From: an uncultured Christensenella sp.
Lineage (GTDB): Bacteria > Bacillota > Clostridia > Christensenellales > CAG-917
NCBI GenBank assembly: GCA_910578325.1
Contig: CAJTQT010000001.1
Location: forward strand, 186,001-250,000
Direction of reading: 5' to 3'
DNA: 64,000 nucleotides
Part shown: positions 25,573 through 35,280 of the stretch, piece by piece
How positions within the stretch are numbered: the stretch's first letter is position 1
Layout: each line of letters opens with the position of its first letter
Translations under genes and position numbers: made by a program
Notes under the pieces: model-generated
Told to the model about the DNA's origin: nothing
The model's database searches: none
The model's input: only the letters and a program-made list of their open reading frames with translations

Positions 25573-25637
25573 ACAAAACATTCCGCGCGTACGCGCACCC
25601 GTGCGTACATTTATACGCGGAAATCAAGGTCGGTATA

Positions 25638-27302
25638 ATGGAAAAAGTTCGCGGCAATAAAAAATTGTTTGTAAAGGGCTTACAACTTATGACGGTCGGC
25701 ATCTGCACGGGCCTGCTTGTCGGAGTTGTGGTCACGTTTTACAATATGGCGGCCGATTTCATCACCGAATACTCCAAAAATCTGTATGTAGGTATAAGAA
25801 ATAATCCTGCATTTGTCCCTCTTCTGTTCCTTGTTCTCGCGGTTTCGGCGTTTGCAATCGGAACGCTTGTGCATTTTATCCCTATGATACGCGGAAGCGG
25901 CATTCCACAGACGGAAGGCGCGTCGCGCGGAATGCTGAAAATGAAATGGTATCAAGTGCTTCCCGCCACCGCGGCGGCAAGCCTGTACTGTATGTTCTGC
26001 GGTCTGAGCGCGGGCGCGGAAGGTCCGAGTATGTTCATAGGCGGCTCCTGCGGAGACGCCGTAAGCAGACTTTTCGGCGGATCGGATATGGAAAGACGCT
26101 ATCAGATTACCGGCGGCGCGTGCGCGGGACTGGCGGTAGCGTTCAACGCTCCCCTTACAGGCGTGGTTTTCGCTTTCGAAGAAGCCCACAGAAGATTTAC
26201 GCCGTCCATTTTCATCTGCGCGTTTTCATCCGTTCTTACCGCGCTTATCACCCGCAATCTGCTTTTTGAGGCTTTGAATCTCGAAGTGACAAGCGCATTT
26301 TCTTCTTTTCAATTCGTACAGATGCCCGCTATCTCCTATCTGTACGTCGCGCTCGCGGCTGTGATAAGCGGATTGCTCGGCGTAGGCTTTTACAAACTGG
26401 GCTTCCTTTTCCGCAAAATATTTGCAAAGATGACCGTTTTAAAGGGCACGTTTCGTATGCTGATTCCCTTCCTGTTTGCAGGCGTGGTGGGACTTATCAC
26501 GATCTACGCTATGGGCGGAGGTCACAAACTGATCGAGTCAATCGGCACTCAGGGCGGCACTGCGGAAATGAGCGTAACAAGCGTATTTTCTTCGCCTATC
26601 GCAGTCACTTTGATAATCGTGCTCATACTCCGCCTCGTAGCCACTGCGCTGAACTTAGGCGCGGGAGTGCCGAGCGGAATATTTATTCCGATGCTCGCGC
26701 TCGGCGCGTGTGTAGGCGCGCTCGCGTCCAAACTTTGCGGAGTTATCGGAATGGATCCCGTTTATTCCGACTGTATTGTGATGATTTGTATGGCTACGTT
26801 CTTCACCGCGGTCGTCAAAGCCCCCCTCACGGCAATAATAATGGTCGTAGAACTCACTTGGCAGTTCACCCTGCTCATACCCGTCATTCTGGGCGTGTCG
26901 ATAGGATATATGATAAGCGAAGTTTTCCGTCTTAAACCGATGTACGACGTTCTGCTTGAAAATATTATGGAGGAAAACAACGTTACTCTGAGCCGCCAGT
27001 CATACGTCACAACCGTGGAGGCAGGCTCTGTCGCAATGGGACAGGCTATCCGCGACGTGCTGTGGCCGGGGAACCTGCTGATACGCTCCGTCAAGCGCAA
27101 CGGAGTGTCAATCGTACCCTCTTCCGACACAGTGCTTCTCGTCGGCGACGAAATAACCGTACAGGCGGAGACAACAAGCCTCGAAAACTTGCAGGAATGC
27201 GTGGACGAAATCGTCAAACCGCGCAACAATGTTATAATAAACAAACTGAAAAACATCGCTCACCGCAAAAAGAAAACCGTCGAAGAAGTCACAGAAGAAT
27301 AA
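25638..27302 (+). CDS. ClC-family chloride/proton antiporter with TrkA-C domain
   Basis: A 554-residue membrane protein. About residues 1-450 form the ClC fold with the selectivity motifs IRGSGIPQ, AGAEGPSMFIG (the usual GREGP, with the gating Glu kept and Arg replaced by Ala) and GVPSGIFIPMLALG. VVFAFEEAH supplies an acidic residue where antiporters have the proton glutamate. A C-terminal RCK_C/TrkA-C domain of about 80 residues (about 470-535, with SVKRNGVSIVPSSDTVLLVGD) probably binds a nucleotide-like ligand and regulates transport. The retained glutamates favour exchange rather than channel activity; fluoride specificity cannot be excluded. It has its own promoter and terminator. Confidence 0.9.
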   Translation: MEKVRGNKKLFVKGLQLMTVGICTGLLVGVVVTFYNMAADFITEYSKNLYVGIRNNPAFVPLLFLVLAVSAFAIGTLVHFIPMIRGSGIPQTEGASRGMLKMKWYQVLPATAAASLYCMFCGLSAGAEGPSMFIGGSCGDAVSRLFGGSDMERRYQITGGACAGLAVAFNAPLTGVVFAFEEAHRRFTPSIFICAFSSVLTALITRNLLFEALNLEVTSAFSSFQFVQMPAISYLYVALAAVISGLLGVGFYKLGFLFRKIFAKMTVLKGTFRMLIPFLFAGVVGLITIYAMGGGHKLIESIGTQGGTAEMSVTSVFSSPIAVTLIIVLILRLVATALNLGAGVPSGIFIPMLALGACVGALASKLCGVIGMDPVYSDCIVMICMATFFTAVVKAPLTAIIMVVELTWQFTLLIPVILGVSIGYMISEVFRLKPMYDVLLENIMEENNVTLSRQSYVTTVEAGSVAMGQAIRDVLWPGNLLIRSVKRNGVSIVPSSDTVLLVGDEITVQAETTSLENLQECVDEIVKPRNNVIINKLKNIAHRKKKTVEEVTEE

Positions 27303-27320
27303 TTATAATCCGATATAACA

Positions 27321-27350
27321 AAAGCCGACTTAACCGTCGGCTTTTTCTTT
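27321..27350 (+). terminator. Terminator of the ClC gene
   Basis: AAAGCCGAC (27321-27329), loop TTAACC, GTCGGCTTT (27336-27344) and a T-rich tail. Confidence 0.9.
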
Positions 27351-27703
27351 TGGGGAATAGTATCGAGGGTTGCTTCTTTCTCTGCAAGAGCGAGCGGGTT
27401 AGACTTTAATAGAATTGCCCCCTCTTCCCCTTCGGGCTTTTCTCCCACCACTCGTATATGGACGCGTAAGGCATTACGCTTATTCTCTACACCCATTCTC
27501 CGTCGCTCGCGGGGGAGACAGTCGGCACTCGTGAACAGGTATCGTGCTCTCTTTATTCCACTTGTTCGTGGGCATAAATCAACACTGCCCACTCACTGCG
27601 TACTGTACGTCGCACTTCGGCACTCACTTTGGCGCGCGCCCTGCACGCGCTGAACTTTCTCTATCAGAGTGTTGGATACTCTCGCACAAACTATTATAAG
27701 TAT
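27351..27703. other. Intergenic region without a convincing gene
   Basis: About 350 bp between the ClC terminator and the long inverted repeat. A 110-codon minus-strand frame runs through it (27260-27592) but has no ribosome site, overlaps the ClC 3' end and has a low-complexity Arg/Glu composition, so it is not called. Short GC-rich hairpins are present, but no tRNA or known RNA was recognised. Confidence 0.5.
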
Positions 27704-27829
27704 AAAACCGCACTATTGAGATGAGTGACGCGAAAACACCCATATTCCGAACTGCCTAACGTACATATCCGTACGTGACAGTGAGGAATATGGGTGTTGA
27801 CAAAGTCAATCGCTCAATAGCGCGGTTTT
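27704..27829. repeat. 126-bp interrupted inverted repeat
   Basis: The outer arms 27704-27720 and 27813-27829 (AAAACCGC.CTATTGAG) match at 16 of 17 positions. The inner arms 27735-27748 and 27785-27798 (AACACCCATATTCC) are perfect over 14 bp. A central ACGTAC-N6-GTACGT hairpin closes the structure. The outer arm reaches the stop codon of the lipoprotein gene, so the RNA would form a very long 3' hairpin; a MITE remnant is the alternative. Confidence 0.85.
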
Positions 27830-30183
27830 TAATCGAGGTCTTTCCAGAGAGACTTATAAGCCTTCTCAAAATACTCTATATCTTTGGTATATTTAACGCC
27901 CATAGTGTTGACGTCAAGATTGTATGCTTTCGCGCGTTTTGCCGTAAGCAAACTGTCTTCGATAATCTCTTTTATGGTCTTGATGTCGTCCTCGTCTTTG
28001 CCGTATGTCATCACGTAATCCATAGGCAACGTTCCGTCTTCGGGCATATTTTCGTAGTTGACGCTATCCCATACGCTATAACTGTTGAGGAGCACGAACA
28101 CGCCTGCATAAGCATTGCTGAGGTCCTTTGTACCCGTGCCGAGGAAACTGTCGGCAACCACGTATGCAACGCCGTTTCCTGCAATCGTGCCGTCGTCAGC
28201 CGCGCCGAGGAAAGTGTTGTTCGCAACGTCTCCCGCAACGTACGCGCCTGTGCCCTTTTTGATGAGCGCGCGGGCATAGTCCGTGAAATCGGAAAGATAA
28301 CTGCTCTCTTTGCCTTCCGGCGAGATGAGATAACCCAAACCGTTATTATTGCTGCTGTCCGTCACCGCACCGCTGTCGTCGCCGACGAGATAGAGCCATT
28401 TGGTTGCGATTTGTCTGAGCCAGTATACACCCTGTTCGCGGGAAAGTTCGCCCGATTTTACAAACGCGTTAACCTGCTCGAAACTGTTGTAAATCTGATG
28501 AATGATGCCCGTTTTGCCATCCTTATCGAAAGCGGGATGCTTTTCGAGCAGGTATGCCATTGCGGGATGCTCGGTGGCGTTAAACACAATCTCGAACTTG
28601 CCGTCTTTCTTTTCGAAAGAGATAAGTTGATTATATATGTTGCCGCCCTCTTTCTGATATGACGTATCGGGAGTCTTTCCGACGTTGTTGTAGGGGTTTT
28701 TTGGGTCCGTCATCGGATCGCGCAACTCGATTTCGTTGTCCTTATCGTCCTTGACAATCGCGCTGCTGTCGTATTCGGGGTTGGAAATCTTGATTTCCAT
28801 CTGAGAAATGAGGCGGTTTCTCATTATCTCGATAGCCTTAGTGTTGGAGGGATTTGCATTATACATATCCTTCAAAACTTTGAGGCTGTCGTCGTCAAGG
28901 CGCAGAAGAATGTTTACCACAAAGCCGTAACTGTCTTCGGTCGAAGTATGATAATACGTGCTGTCGAGTTTGCCTGTAAGCGCGCTTGAATAACTCGAAT
29001 CGGCATTTGCGCCCGTGAAAGTCTGCTTGTTTTCGTCGACTATGCGATTGAATTCCGCTTCAATTTCCTCTTCCGTCACGTCGACGGTTTTGCCGATGAG
29101 TCTTTGCATCTTAGTGATGAGGATAGACTCGATTTGCTTGTACAGTTCATATTCGTAGCAAGCGCGCATACGTTCTTTCTCATCCGCAATGCCGGTTTTG
29201 AAAAGGTTTTCGGCAATGTCTTTTTTCATAGAAGCCATACTGTCTTCGATATGCTCTTTAAGCGTTCTGTCGCTCGAAGCGGTAAGTTTTTTAGCAAAAT
29301 CCTCTTCGGACATTTTTTCATAAATGGTATCGAAATACTCTTCGTCAAAGAAGTATTTGCTTATTTCGACGGTCTCGTCGTCGAGGTCGGGATCATAATC
29401 GTCCTCTTCCTCAACTTCGGGCATCTCGGTACGCGGCGCGGTAAATTCAACCCACTTCGCATAAAGAGTGATAGTGTTGCTGATTGTCGTTTCTTCAAAA
29501 TCGAATTCCTTTTCGTCAGAAAAATCTTTGCTCTGATACCAGCCGTAGAACGTATAACCCTCTTTGGTGGGTTCTTTGGGTTCTTTCGCTTTGTGGCCTT
29601 TCTGAATGCGCTGACGTTCAACCGCGCTGCCGCCGTTGCTTTCAAAGCGGACGTTGACGCCGTCGGTAATCTCGACATCCTCTTCTTCGTCTTTTTTGTC
29701 CGACGAATCGTTGTCGGTACCGCTGTTGTAATAATCTTCGTTTACGCTCTCCTCGACGCGGGATTTGAGAACGGTCATAAGCCCTTCGTTGGTGTTTTCA
29801 ATCGCGCGGTTGAGTTCGCTTCTCGTGAGCAATTCCGCAATATCTTCCGGCGCGGCGTCGAGGTCCATAAGTTCGGTAACTTTATGTCTTGCATACATCG
29901 CAAGCAGCTTCTGCTGGGCGAGAGACTGAGCAAAATAGTTAGCAATATCTTCGTACGACATCTGGTAATAGTTGTGGTACGCATAGGCATAATTGTTGAA
30001 CTGAGATGCCAACTCAAACTTGTAAATGTTTGCGGTCTCTCCCTCGTAGTGGACCGTAGCGACGACTTGCATACCGTCGCGCTCTTCGTTTTTGGTGAAC
30101 ATTTCGTCACAGCCGACAAGCATTGTGAGGCACATTGCGAGCAATAAAACGAGTACGGTTGTAACTGTCAGTTTTTTCTTCAT
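27829..30183 (-). CDS. PrsA/SurA-like lipoprotein with an inserted Listeria-Bacteroides repeat
   Basis: A 784-residue lipoprotein. The signal peptide MKKKLTVTTVLVLLLAM ends in the lipobox LVGC, so the mature protein is anchored outside the membrane. Helical segments at about 45-150 and 285-420 look like the chaperone arms of the PrsA/SurA foldase group (YELYKQIESILITKMQ, VTEEEIEAEFNRIVDEN). An Asp/Glu-rich linker and a Listeria-Bacteroides repeat (Flg_new; SNGGSAVERQRIQKG to TLYAKW, about 175-250) are inserted between them. No parvulin PPIase signature was recognised. CGGAG precedes the ATG. A role in folding or quality control of exported proteins is inferred. Confidence 0.65.
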   Translation of the reverse strand: MKKKLTVTTVLVLLLAMCLTMLVGCDEMFTKNEERDGMQVVATVHYEGETANIYKFELASQFNNYAYAYHNYYQMSYEDIANYFAQSLAQQKLLAMYARHKVTELMDLDAAPEDIAELLTRSELNRAIENTNEGLMTVLKSRVEESVNEDYYNSGTDNDSSDKKDEEEDVEITDGVNVRFESNGGSAVERQRIQKGHKAKEPKEPTKEGYTFYGWYQSKDFSDEKEFDFEETTISNTITLYAKWVEFTAPRTEMPEVEEEDDYDPDLDDETVEISKYFFDEEYFDTIYEKMSEEDFAKKLTASSDRTLKEHIEDSMASMKKDIAENLFKTGIADEKERMRACYEYELYKQIESILITKMQRLIGKTVDVTEEEIEAEFNRIVDENKQTFTGANADSSYSSALTGKLDSTYYHTSTEDSYGFVVNILLRLDDDSLKVLKDMYNANPSNTKAIEIMRNRLISQMEIKISNPEYDSSAIVKDDKDNEIELRDPMTDPKNPYNNVGKTPDTSYQKEGGNIYNQLISFEKKDGKFEIVFNATEHPAMAYLLEKHPAFDKDGKTGIIHQIYNSFEQVNAFVKSGELSREQGVYWLRQIATKWLYLVGDDSGAVTDSSNNNGLGYLISPEGKESSYLSDFTDYARALIKKGTGAYVAGDVANNTFLGAADDGTIAGNGVAYVVADSFLGTGTKDLSNAYAGVFVLLNSYSVWDSVNYENMPEDGTLPMDYVMTYGKDEDDIKTIKEIIEDSLLTAKRAKAYNLDVNTMGVKYTKDIEYFEKAYKSLWKDLD

Positions 30184-30224
30184 ATCAAACTCCGTTGTTG
30201 AGTTATTTTATCAATAGTATATCC

Positions 30225-30253
30225 ATTATACACACCCGTCCACTCACACGCAA
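30225..30253 (-). promoter_or_regulatory. Promoter of the lipoprotein gene
   Basis: On the minus strand TTGCGT (30248-30253), 17 bp, TATAAT (30225-30230). Confidence 0.8.
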
Positions 30254-30562
30254 GCACTTTTTGTATTTAGTATATAATTAAATAACTCTTAAAACATAAT
30301 GCTCCGAGCCGTCCGTTTTCCGCGTTTTATCAAACGGGCAATGATTCTGTTCGGGCGTACCGCCGCACAGTTATGACGCCCGTTTAGGATTTATAGCCGC
30401 CCGTGCCCTAATACCTAAACCGTCGCGAATAAAATATTAGACTCAAATTTTCGCAAAACTGACAGTTTAAGCGTGTATTTTTTATACATAAAGTGATTTT
30501 TATTGCAATAATGGTATCACATCCTCTCTCGCCGCGACCATTGAAAGAGGTGGAGAAAAAAG
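30254..30562. other. Intergenic region with one inverted repeat
   Basis: About 310 bp between two divergent promoters. The only structure noticed is AAACGGGC (30332-30339) opposite GCCCGTTT (30378-30385), enclosing GC-rich sequence. No reading frame with a ribosome site was found on either strand. Confidence 0.5.
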
Positions 30563-30591
30563 TTTACAAGATTGCGTAAAGGTGATAAAAT
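30563..30591 (+). promoter_or_regulatory. Promoter of the LemA-pair operon
   Basis: TTTACA (30563-30568), 17 bp, TAAAAT (30586-30591). Confidence 0.65.
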
Positions 30592-30633
30592 AAATTAAAA
30601 ATCAATACACTGTAAGAGAAAGGATTTTGATTT

Positions 30634-32451
30634 ATGGACGATATTCTGCTCGAACCGTTAAAGGCTTATAAAGACTTTTACGAGGAAAGATTCGACGAAA
30701 ACGTTAAAAATTATTTTGATGACCTTGTCGAAAAATCGGCTATGGACGTCGAACAAAACCGTCAAACGGTCAAAGAGTATAAATCCGAACTTGCGCTTAT
30801 AGAAGAACTCGAACGCAAACTTTCAACTCAGAAAGGCGGGCGCGGATTCCTAATTTTTCTCGCCGTTGCGGGATTTATACTCACCGCCGTCGGCATATAT
30901 CTCCTCGTAGCCCGAAATTTCCTGATAGGTTCCATACTGCTCCCGATAGGAGTAGTGCTTGCAATTACGTCAATCGTTGTAATCGTCAAAGTCATCAATC
31001 CGAAAATCAAACTCCGCATTGCCGAACTGGAATCGCATAAGAGCATAGCGGAAGAAAAAGTCAAAGAGGCTTGGCGGCAGATGGCGGCACTCAACGGTTT
31101 ATTTGAATCTAACGCCACTAAAACTCTTATAGAAACGACCGTGCCGCTCATTAAAATCGACGAGAATTTCGATATGCGCCGTTACGACTATCTCAGCGGC
31201 AAATACGGTTTCGGGGACAACCACGACGATTCGAAGTCGACTATCGCAATTCTCACAGGCGAAATTTTGGGAAATCCGTTTGTCGTTGACCGCGAAATCG
31301 TGCACTTTATGGGCACAGAGACATATACCGGAACTCTTGTCATTCACTGGACGACCACGTATCGGGATTCGGACGGAAAATCTCACGTCCAGCATCATAC
31401 GCAAACGCTTGTCGCCAACGTCACGAAGCCAAAACCCTGCTATACTCAACAAACAAGACTGATTTACGGAAACGAATCCGCTCCCGACCTGACCTTCACC
31501 CACGAACCCTCCCACGCCGAAAGACTTTCGGAAAAGGAACTCGAAAGCAAAATCAAATCCGGCACAAAAAAAATCCAGAAACTGCAACGCGAAGAAATTA
31601 AAGAAGGCGGATCGACGTTTACAGAAATGGGCAATGCCGAATTCGACGTGCTTTTCGGCGCGCTCGACAGAAACAACGAAGTTCAGTTCCGTCTTCTGTT
31701 CACGCCTTTGGCGCAGAAAAATATGCTTGCGCTTATGAAAGACGACTATGCTTTCGGAGACGACTTTTATTTCACCAAATCGGGTTGTCTCAATTTCATT
31801 TCATCGGAGCACTCCGCAGAGTGGGACCTCGAAACATATTATACGCGTTATCAATCCTACGATATCGACGTTGCCAACGAACGATTCAAATCTTTCAATC
31901 GGGACTATTTCAAGGCTCTGTTCTTTGAACTCGCTCCCCTGCTTGCAATTCCGCTGTATCAACAGCATAAGCCGAAAGAGTATATTTATAAGGATAACTA
32001 TTACAGAAACTATACCAGTTACGAGGCAGAATATGCCGCAAACAAAATGGGCAAAGCGGTTTTTGAACACTCGCTTGCCCGCACAGAGGCGATACTCAAA
32101 ACAAAATTTCTGGAAAAAGACGGCAAATCGGACAAAGTTCGCGTAACGGCGTACTCCTACCGAACGGAAGACCGCGTCGATTTTGTTCCGACTTTCGGCG
32201 GAGACGGTCGTATACACAACGTGCCCGTGCACTGGGTGGAATATATTCCCGTCTCTCAGAACAGCATTGTAAAACTCAAGCAACTGGATATGACCGACAA
32301 AGAGTTCGGCAAAAAACTCGGCAATCCCGATTTCAAGTCCGCACTCGACAAATTCGGTGGCGCGAGGGTATTCGCCCACAGCATACTGTGCTGTCTCGTC
32401 GCCGCTAATAACATATCGTTTGACACGGATATTGAAAAGGTATTACAATAA
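30634..32451 (+). CDS. DUF3137-like membrane protein paired with LemA
   Basis: A 605-residue protein. The N-terminal 65 residues are a charged coiled-coil-like helix. Two membrane helices follow at about 69-90 and 94-115 (FLIFLAVAGFILTAVGIYLL), then a second helix and a large cytoplasmic beta-rich domain containing FVVDREIVHFMGTETYTGTLVIHW and VRVTAYSYRTEDRVDFVPTFGG. The layout (helix, two membrane spans, soluble domain) next to a lemA gene resembles the DUF3137-LemA pairs of other bacteria, but similarity at residue level was not verified. AAAGGA precedes the ATG; the downstream lemA gene is 41 bp away. The function is unknown. Confidence 0.55.
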   Translation: MDDILLEPLKAYKDFYEERFDENVKNYFDDLVEKSAMDVEQNRQTVKEYKSELALIEELERKLSTQKGGRGFLIFLAVAGFILTAVGIYLLVARNFLIGSILLPIGVVLAITSIVVIVKVINPKIKLRIAELESHKSIAEEKVKEAWRQMAALNGLFESNATKTLIETTVPLIKIDENFDMRRYDYLSGKYGFGDNHDDSKSTIAILTGEILGNPFVVDREIVHFMGTETYTGTLVIHWTTTYRDSDGKSHVQHHTQTLVANVTKPKPCYTQQTRLIYGNESAPDLTFTHEPSHAERLSEKELESKIKSGTKKIQKLQREEIKEGGSTFTEMGNAEFDVLFGALDRNNEVQFRLLFTPLAQKNMLALMKDDYAFGDDFYFTKSGCLNFISSEHSAEWDLETYYTRYQSYDIDVANERFKSFNRDYFKALFFELAPLLAIPLYQQHKPKEYIYKDNYYRNYTSYEAEYAANKMGKAVFEHSLARTEAILKTKFLEKDGKSDKVRVTAYSYRTEDRVDFVPTFGGDGRIHNVPVHWVEYIPVSQNSIVKLKQLDMTDKEFGKKLGNPDFKSALDKFGGARVFAHSILCCLVAANNISFDTDIEKVLQ

Positions 32452-32492
32452 CCTAAACAATAAATAAAAGCAAACTTTTCGGAGGAAAAACT

Positions 32493-33167
32493 ATGCCCAA
32501 CGAACTCGACGAGATGAACGCTCCCGTTCTCGAACAAGGCAACGACGTCAAAGTCATCGCAAAACAACTCCCCGTAACAATCGGAGGAGGTTCCAAATTC
32601 TACGACATTATCTGGTGGTTTCTGCCCATTCCCGTTATCGGCGGCGTGATTTGGAGCATTATGAAAGTCAAGGCTAAAAACTATTTTCAGCAACTCCAAC
32701 AGAAGATACAGCACGATGCTTCGCAGATAGACAACTATCTCGAACAGCGCGTTCAAATTCTCAAAAACTGCGCCAAACTCGTCGACAAAGCAATCGACCT
32801 CGACAAGGATACGTTTACGAAAATTGCCGCTTACCGCGGAGGCACAACGCCCGAATCGGACCAAGCGAGAATCGAATACGCAGGCAAAATCGAAGAAATC
32901 GGAAGGTCTATTAACCTTGCTTTCGAAAACTATCCCGACCTCAGAGCGCATCAGGAACTTGCCGACGCAATGCAGCAGAACTCCTATCTGCAACGCGAAA
33001 TAACCGCTGCCCGCGAAGTTTATAACGATACCGTAAACGCCTGGAACAGAGATATTTTCTCTTGGCCCACGAAACAAATCGTTGCCGCAAAAGCAGGTTA
33101 TACGACGAGAATCCCCTTTACAATCGACTCCGAGACAAGAGAACAGGCAAGAGGAGATTTCTTTTAA
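32493..33167 (+). CDS. LemA family protein
   Basis: A 224-residue LemA-type membrane protein. A membrane helix at about 38-58 (FYDIIWWFLPIPVIGGVIW) is followed by the typical antiparallel helical domain (NYLEQRVQILKNCAKLVDKAI and NLAFENYPDLRAHQELADAMQ). The family's INLNRYPxLKA-like motif is present as FENYPDLRA. There is a GGAGG ribosome site. It is the second gene of an operon with the DUF3137-like protein and is followed by a bidirectional terminator. LemA proteins have unknown but membrane-linked roles. Confidence 0.88.
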   Translation: MPNELDEMNAPVLEQGNDVKVIAKQLPVTIGGGSKFYDIIWWFLPIPVIGGVIWSIMKVKAKNYFQQLQQKIQHDASQIDNYLEQRVQILKNCAKLVDKAIDLDKDTFTKIAAYRGGTTPESDQARIEYAGKIEEIGRSINLAFENYPDLRAHQELADAMQQNSYLQREITAAREVYNDTVNAWNRDIFSWPTKQIVAAKAGYTTRIPFTIDSETREQARGDFF

Positions 33168-33197
33168 CGCTTAGAATAACGAGCGGTTCCAACAGTT

Positions 33198-33228
33198 AAA
33201 AAAAGTCAAGCGATGCTTGACTTTTTTG
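33198..33228. terminator. Bidirectional terminator
   Basis: AAAAAAGTCAAGC/GCTTGACTTTTTT hairpin between the convergent lemA and ABC-F genes; T-runs occur on both strands. Confidence 0.92.
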
Positions 33229-33295
33229 TGTGTTACAAAGATATTTTATAAATATTCTCCATCGTTTCGCACAAAGATTTGAGTGTTGTACGTCC

Positions 33296-35191
33296 TTATA
33301 ATTCATCCGCCAACGTCATCCACTCCTCTTCGAGAGGTTTGAGTTGACCGTTAAGTTGCGATATGGAATTTTCTATTTCGGCTATTTTGATATAATCGGT
33401 GTAAATCTCGGGATTTTCACTCATTTGCAACTTCAACTCATCGATTTTATCATTTAAAACCTGCATTTTGCTTTCCAACACCTCTATTCGATGCACAGTT
33501 TTTGCACGTCGGTTATTTTCCGATATCGGTTTCCCTTTCTTCTTTACCGCAGATTCCGTTAATGCGACGTCCTCGTTCTGTTGCGCGCTTCTACTCTCTT
33601 CGTACTCGGCGTACGTGCCGTCGAAAACCTTAACCCCGCCGTCCTCAAACACAATAAGCCTGTCGCAGACCTTATTTATAAAATAGCGGTCGTGAGATAC
33701 GGTTATCACCGTTCCCTCATAGTTGCGCAACATATTTTCCAACGTTTCTTTGCCGATGATATCCATATGGTTCGTCGGCTCGTCAAGTATCAGAATGTTC
33801 GGAGTCTTCTTAAAAATCTTGCAAAGCGCAAGCCTGACCTTTTCTCCGCCCGACAAATCGCATATTTGTTTGAAAACGTCGTCGCCGGAAAATAGGAAAG
33901 CGCCCAGTGCGGTTCTGACCTCGGTGTCCGTAAGCATCGGAAACGAGTTGTGAAAATCCTCCATAACCGTCGAGGAGGAAAAACTTTGAGTCTGAGTCTG
34001 GTCAAAATAGCCGACTTCGGAATGCAGTCCGAAAACCGCTCTTCCCGAAAGCGCGGGGGTTATGTGCATAACCGTTTTCACAAGCGTAGATTTCCCGGTG
34101 CCGTTACGTCCGATTATTCCGACTTTCTGTCCGCGTTTGACTGTCAGATTTATATGTCCGAGTTCTTTTCCGTATCCGAAAGAAAGGTCTTCGAGCAATA
34201 AGGTTTTTTCCACGGGTTGGCGAACAGGTCGGAAGTTGGCGCGGAAAGTATTATTGTCGAATCCTATCGGCGTTCCGACGTCGCCCATTCTTTCTATCTG
34301 CTTTATTTTGGACTGAACCATTGCCGCTTTCGTTGCCTTGTATCTGAATCGCTCTACAAGCGCGCTTAGTCTGTCAATCTCCTTTTTACGCAACAGCGAA
34401 TCTTTCAACGCTTTTTCATAGTTCTGCTGTTTTTGCATAATAAAAGCGGAATAATTTCCGCTGTAACGCGTGGCTTCCCCGTATTCTATCTCATAAACCG
34501 TGTTGACTATTTTGTCAAGAAACATTCTGTCGTGCGATACTATCACGCACGCATTTTTATAGTTTATCAGATACTTTTCCAGCCATTCGATTGCTTGCAA
34601 ATCAAGATGGTTGGTCGGCTCGTCCAGTAGCAGTATATCGGGTTTTGAAAGCAAAAGTTTCAACAGGGCTATTTTAGTGCGCTGACCTCCCGAAAACTCG
34701 CGCAAAGGCTTTTGCAGATCTGAGGCTGAAAATCCAAACTTAGCGACTGCCGTAGAGTATTCTTTTTTATAAAGATATCCGCCGTCTCTCTCGAATTGCT
34801 CCCTAAGGTTGGAATACAGGCGTGCATTCGCTTCACTGCCGTCTTTTTCCAGCGTCGACAATGCTTCTTCCATTCTGCTTTCGACTTGCAACAAATCGTA
34901 GTATGCTTCAAGAATCTCATCAAGCATAGTTTTGTCTGCGCCGTCGTTCGACGTCTGTCTGAGATATCCGACGGCAGGGTTCCCGACGGAATATATCCCG
35001 CCTGCCTCTTCTCCCGTGCCTCTGTCGAGTTCGATTTCTCCCGAAAGCACTTTAAGAAGCGTAGTTTTGCCGCAGCCGTTTCTTCCTACAAGCGCGATTT
35101 TCTCTTTTTCGCGTACTGTAAAGTTTACCTGCGTAAGCACAGGTACTCCGTCGTATTCTACCGCTCCGTTTACAATCGAAATTTGCATCAT
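33296..35191 (-). CDS. ABC-F family ATPase
   Basis: A 631-residue soluble protein with two ABC domains and no membrane part, as in the ABC-F translation factors and ribosome-protection proteins. Walker A motifs are GRNGCGKTT and GRNGTGKST; signature motifs are SGGQRTKIAL and SGGEKVRLAL; the Walker B/EPTNHLD and EPTNHMD blocks are complete. The interdomain linker at about 245-325 is a charged helical pair. The C-terminal about 90 residues form a coiled coil (MQVLNDKIDELKLQMSENPE). It looks like the housekeeping Uup/YdiF-type rather than a proven resistance factor. The start may be 35191 or the adjacent ATG at 35188. A promoter is present upstream. Confidence 0.92.
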   Translation of the reverse strand: MMQISIVNGAVEYDGVPVLTQVNFTVREKEKIALVGRNGCGKTTLLKVLSGEIELDRGTGEEAGGIYSVGNPAVGYLRQTSNDGADKTMLDEILEAYYDLLQVESRMEEALSTLEKDGSEANARLYSNLREQFERDGGYLYKKEYSTAVAKFGFSASDLQKPLREFSGGQRTKIALLKLLLSKPDILLLDEPTNHLDLQAIEWLEKYLINYKNACVIVSHDRMFLDKIVNTVYEIEYGEATRYSGNYSAFIMQKQQNYEKALKDSLLRKKEIDRLSALVERFRYKATKAAMVQSKIKQIERMGDVGTPIGFDNNTFRANFRPVRQPVEKTLLLEDLSFGYGKELGHINLTVKRGQKVGIIGRNGTGKSTLVKTVMHITPALSGRAVFGLHSEVGYFDQTQTQSFSSSTVMEDFHNSFPMLTDTEVRTALGAFLFSGDDVFKQICDLSGGEKVRLALCKIFKKTPNILILDEPTNHMDIIGKETLENMLRNYEGTVITVSHDRYFINKVCDRLIVFEDGGVKVFDGTYAEYEESRSAQQNEDVALTESAVKKKGKPISENNRRAKTVHRIEVLESKMQVLNDKIDELKLQMSENPEIYTDYIKIAEIENSISQLNGQLKPLEEEWMTLADEL

Positions 35192-35251
35192 AATCTTTTG
35201 ACCTTGTTATGCCTAACGCCCTGTCTTTTGACGTCGCGTTATCGACTTGTA

Positions 35252-35280
35252 ATTATATAGTCCCATCATCAAACCGTCAA
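35252..35280 (-). promoter_or_regulatory. Promoter of the ABC-F gene
   Basis: On the minus strand TTGACG (35275-35280), 17 bp, TATAAT (35252-35257). The leader is about 55 bases and shows no obvious attenuator. Confidence 0.75.

Noticed and set aside
25573..25637. Fluoride riboswitch in the ClC leader
   Set aside because: The leader is GC-rich and can fold, but the conserved crcB-motif sequences were not found.
27260..27592. 110-codon minus-strand frame between ClC and the lipoprotein gene
   Set aside because: It has no ribosome site, overlaps the ClC 3' end and terminator in antisense, and has a biased Arg/Glu composition with no recognisable domain.
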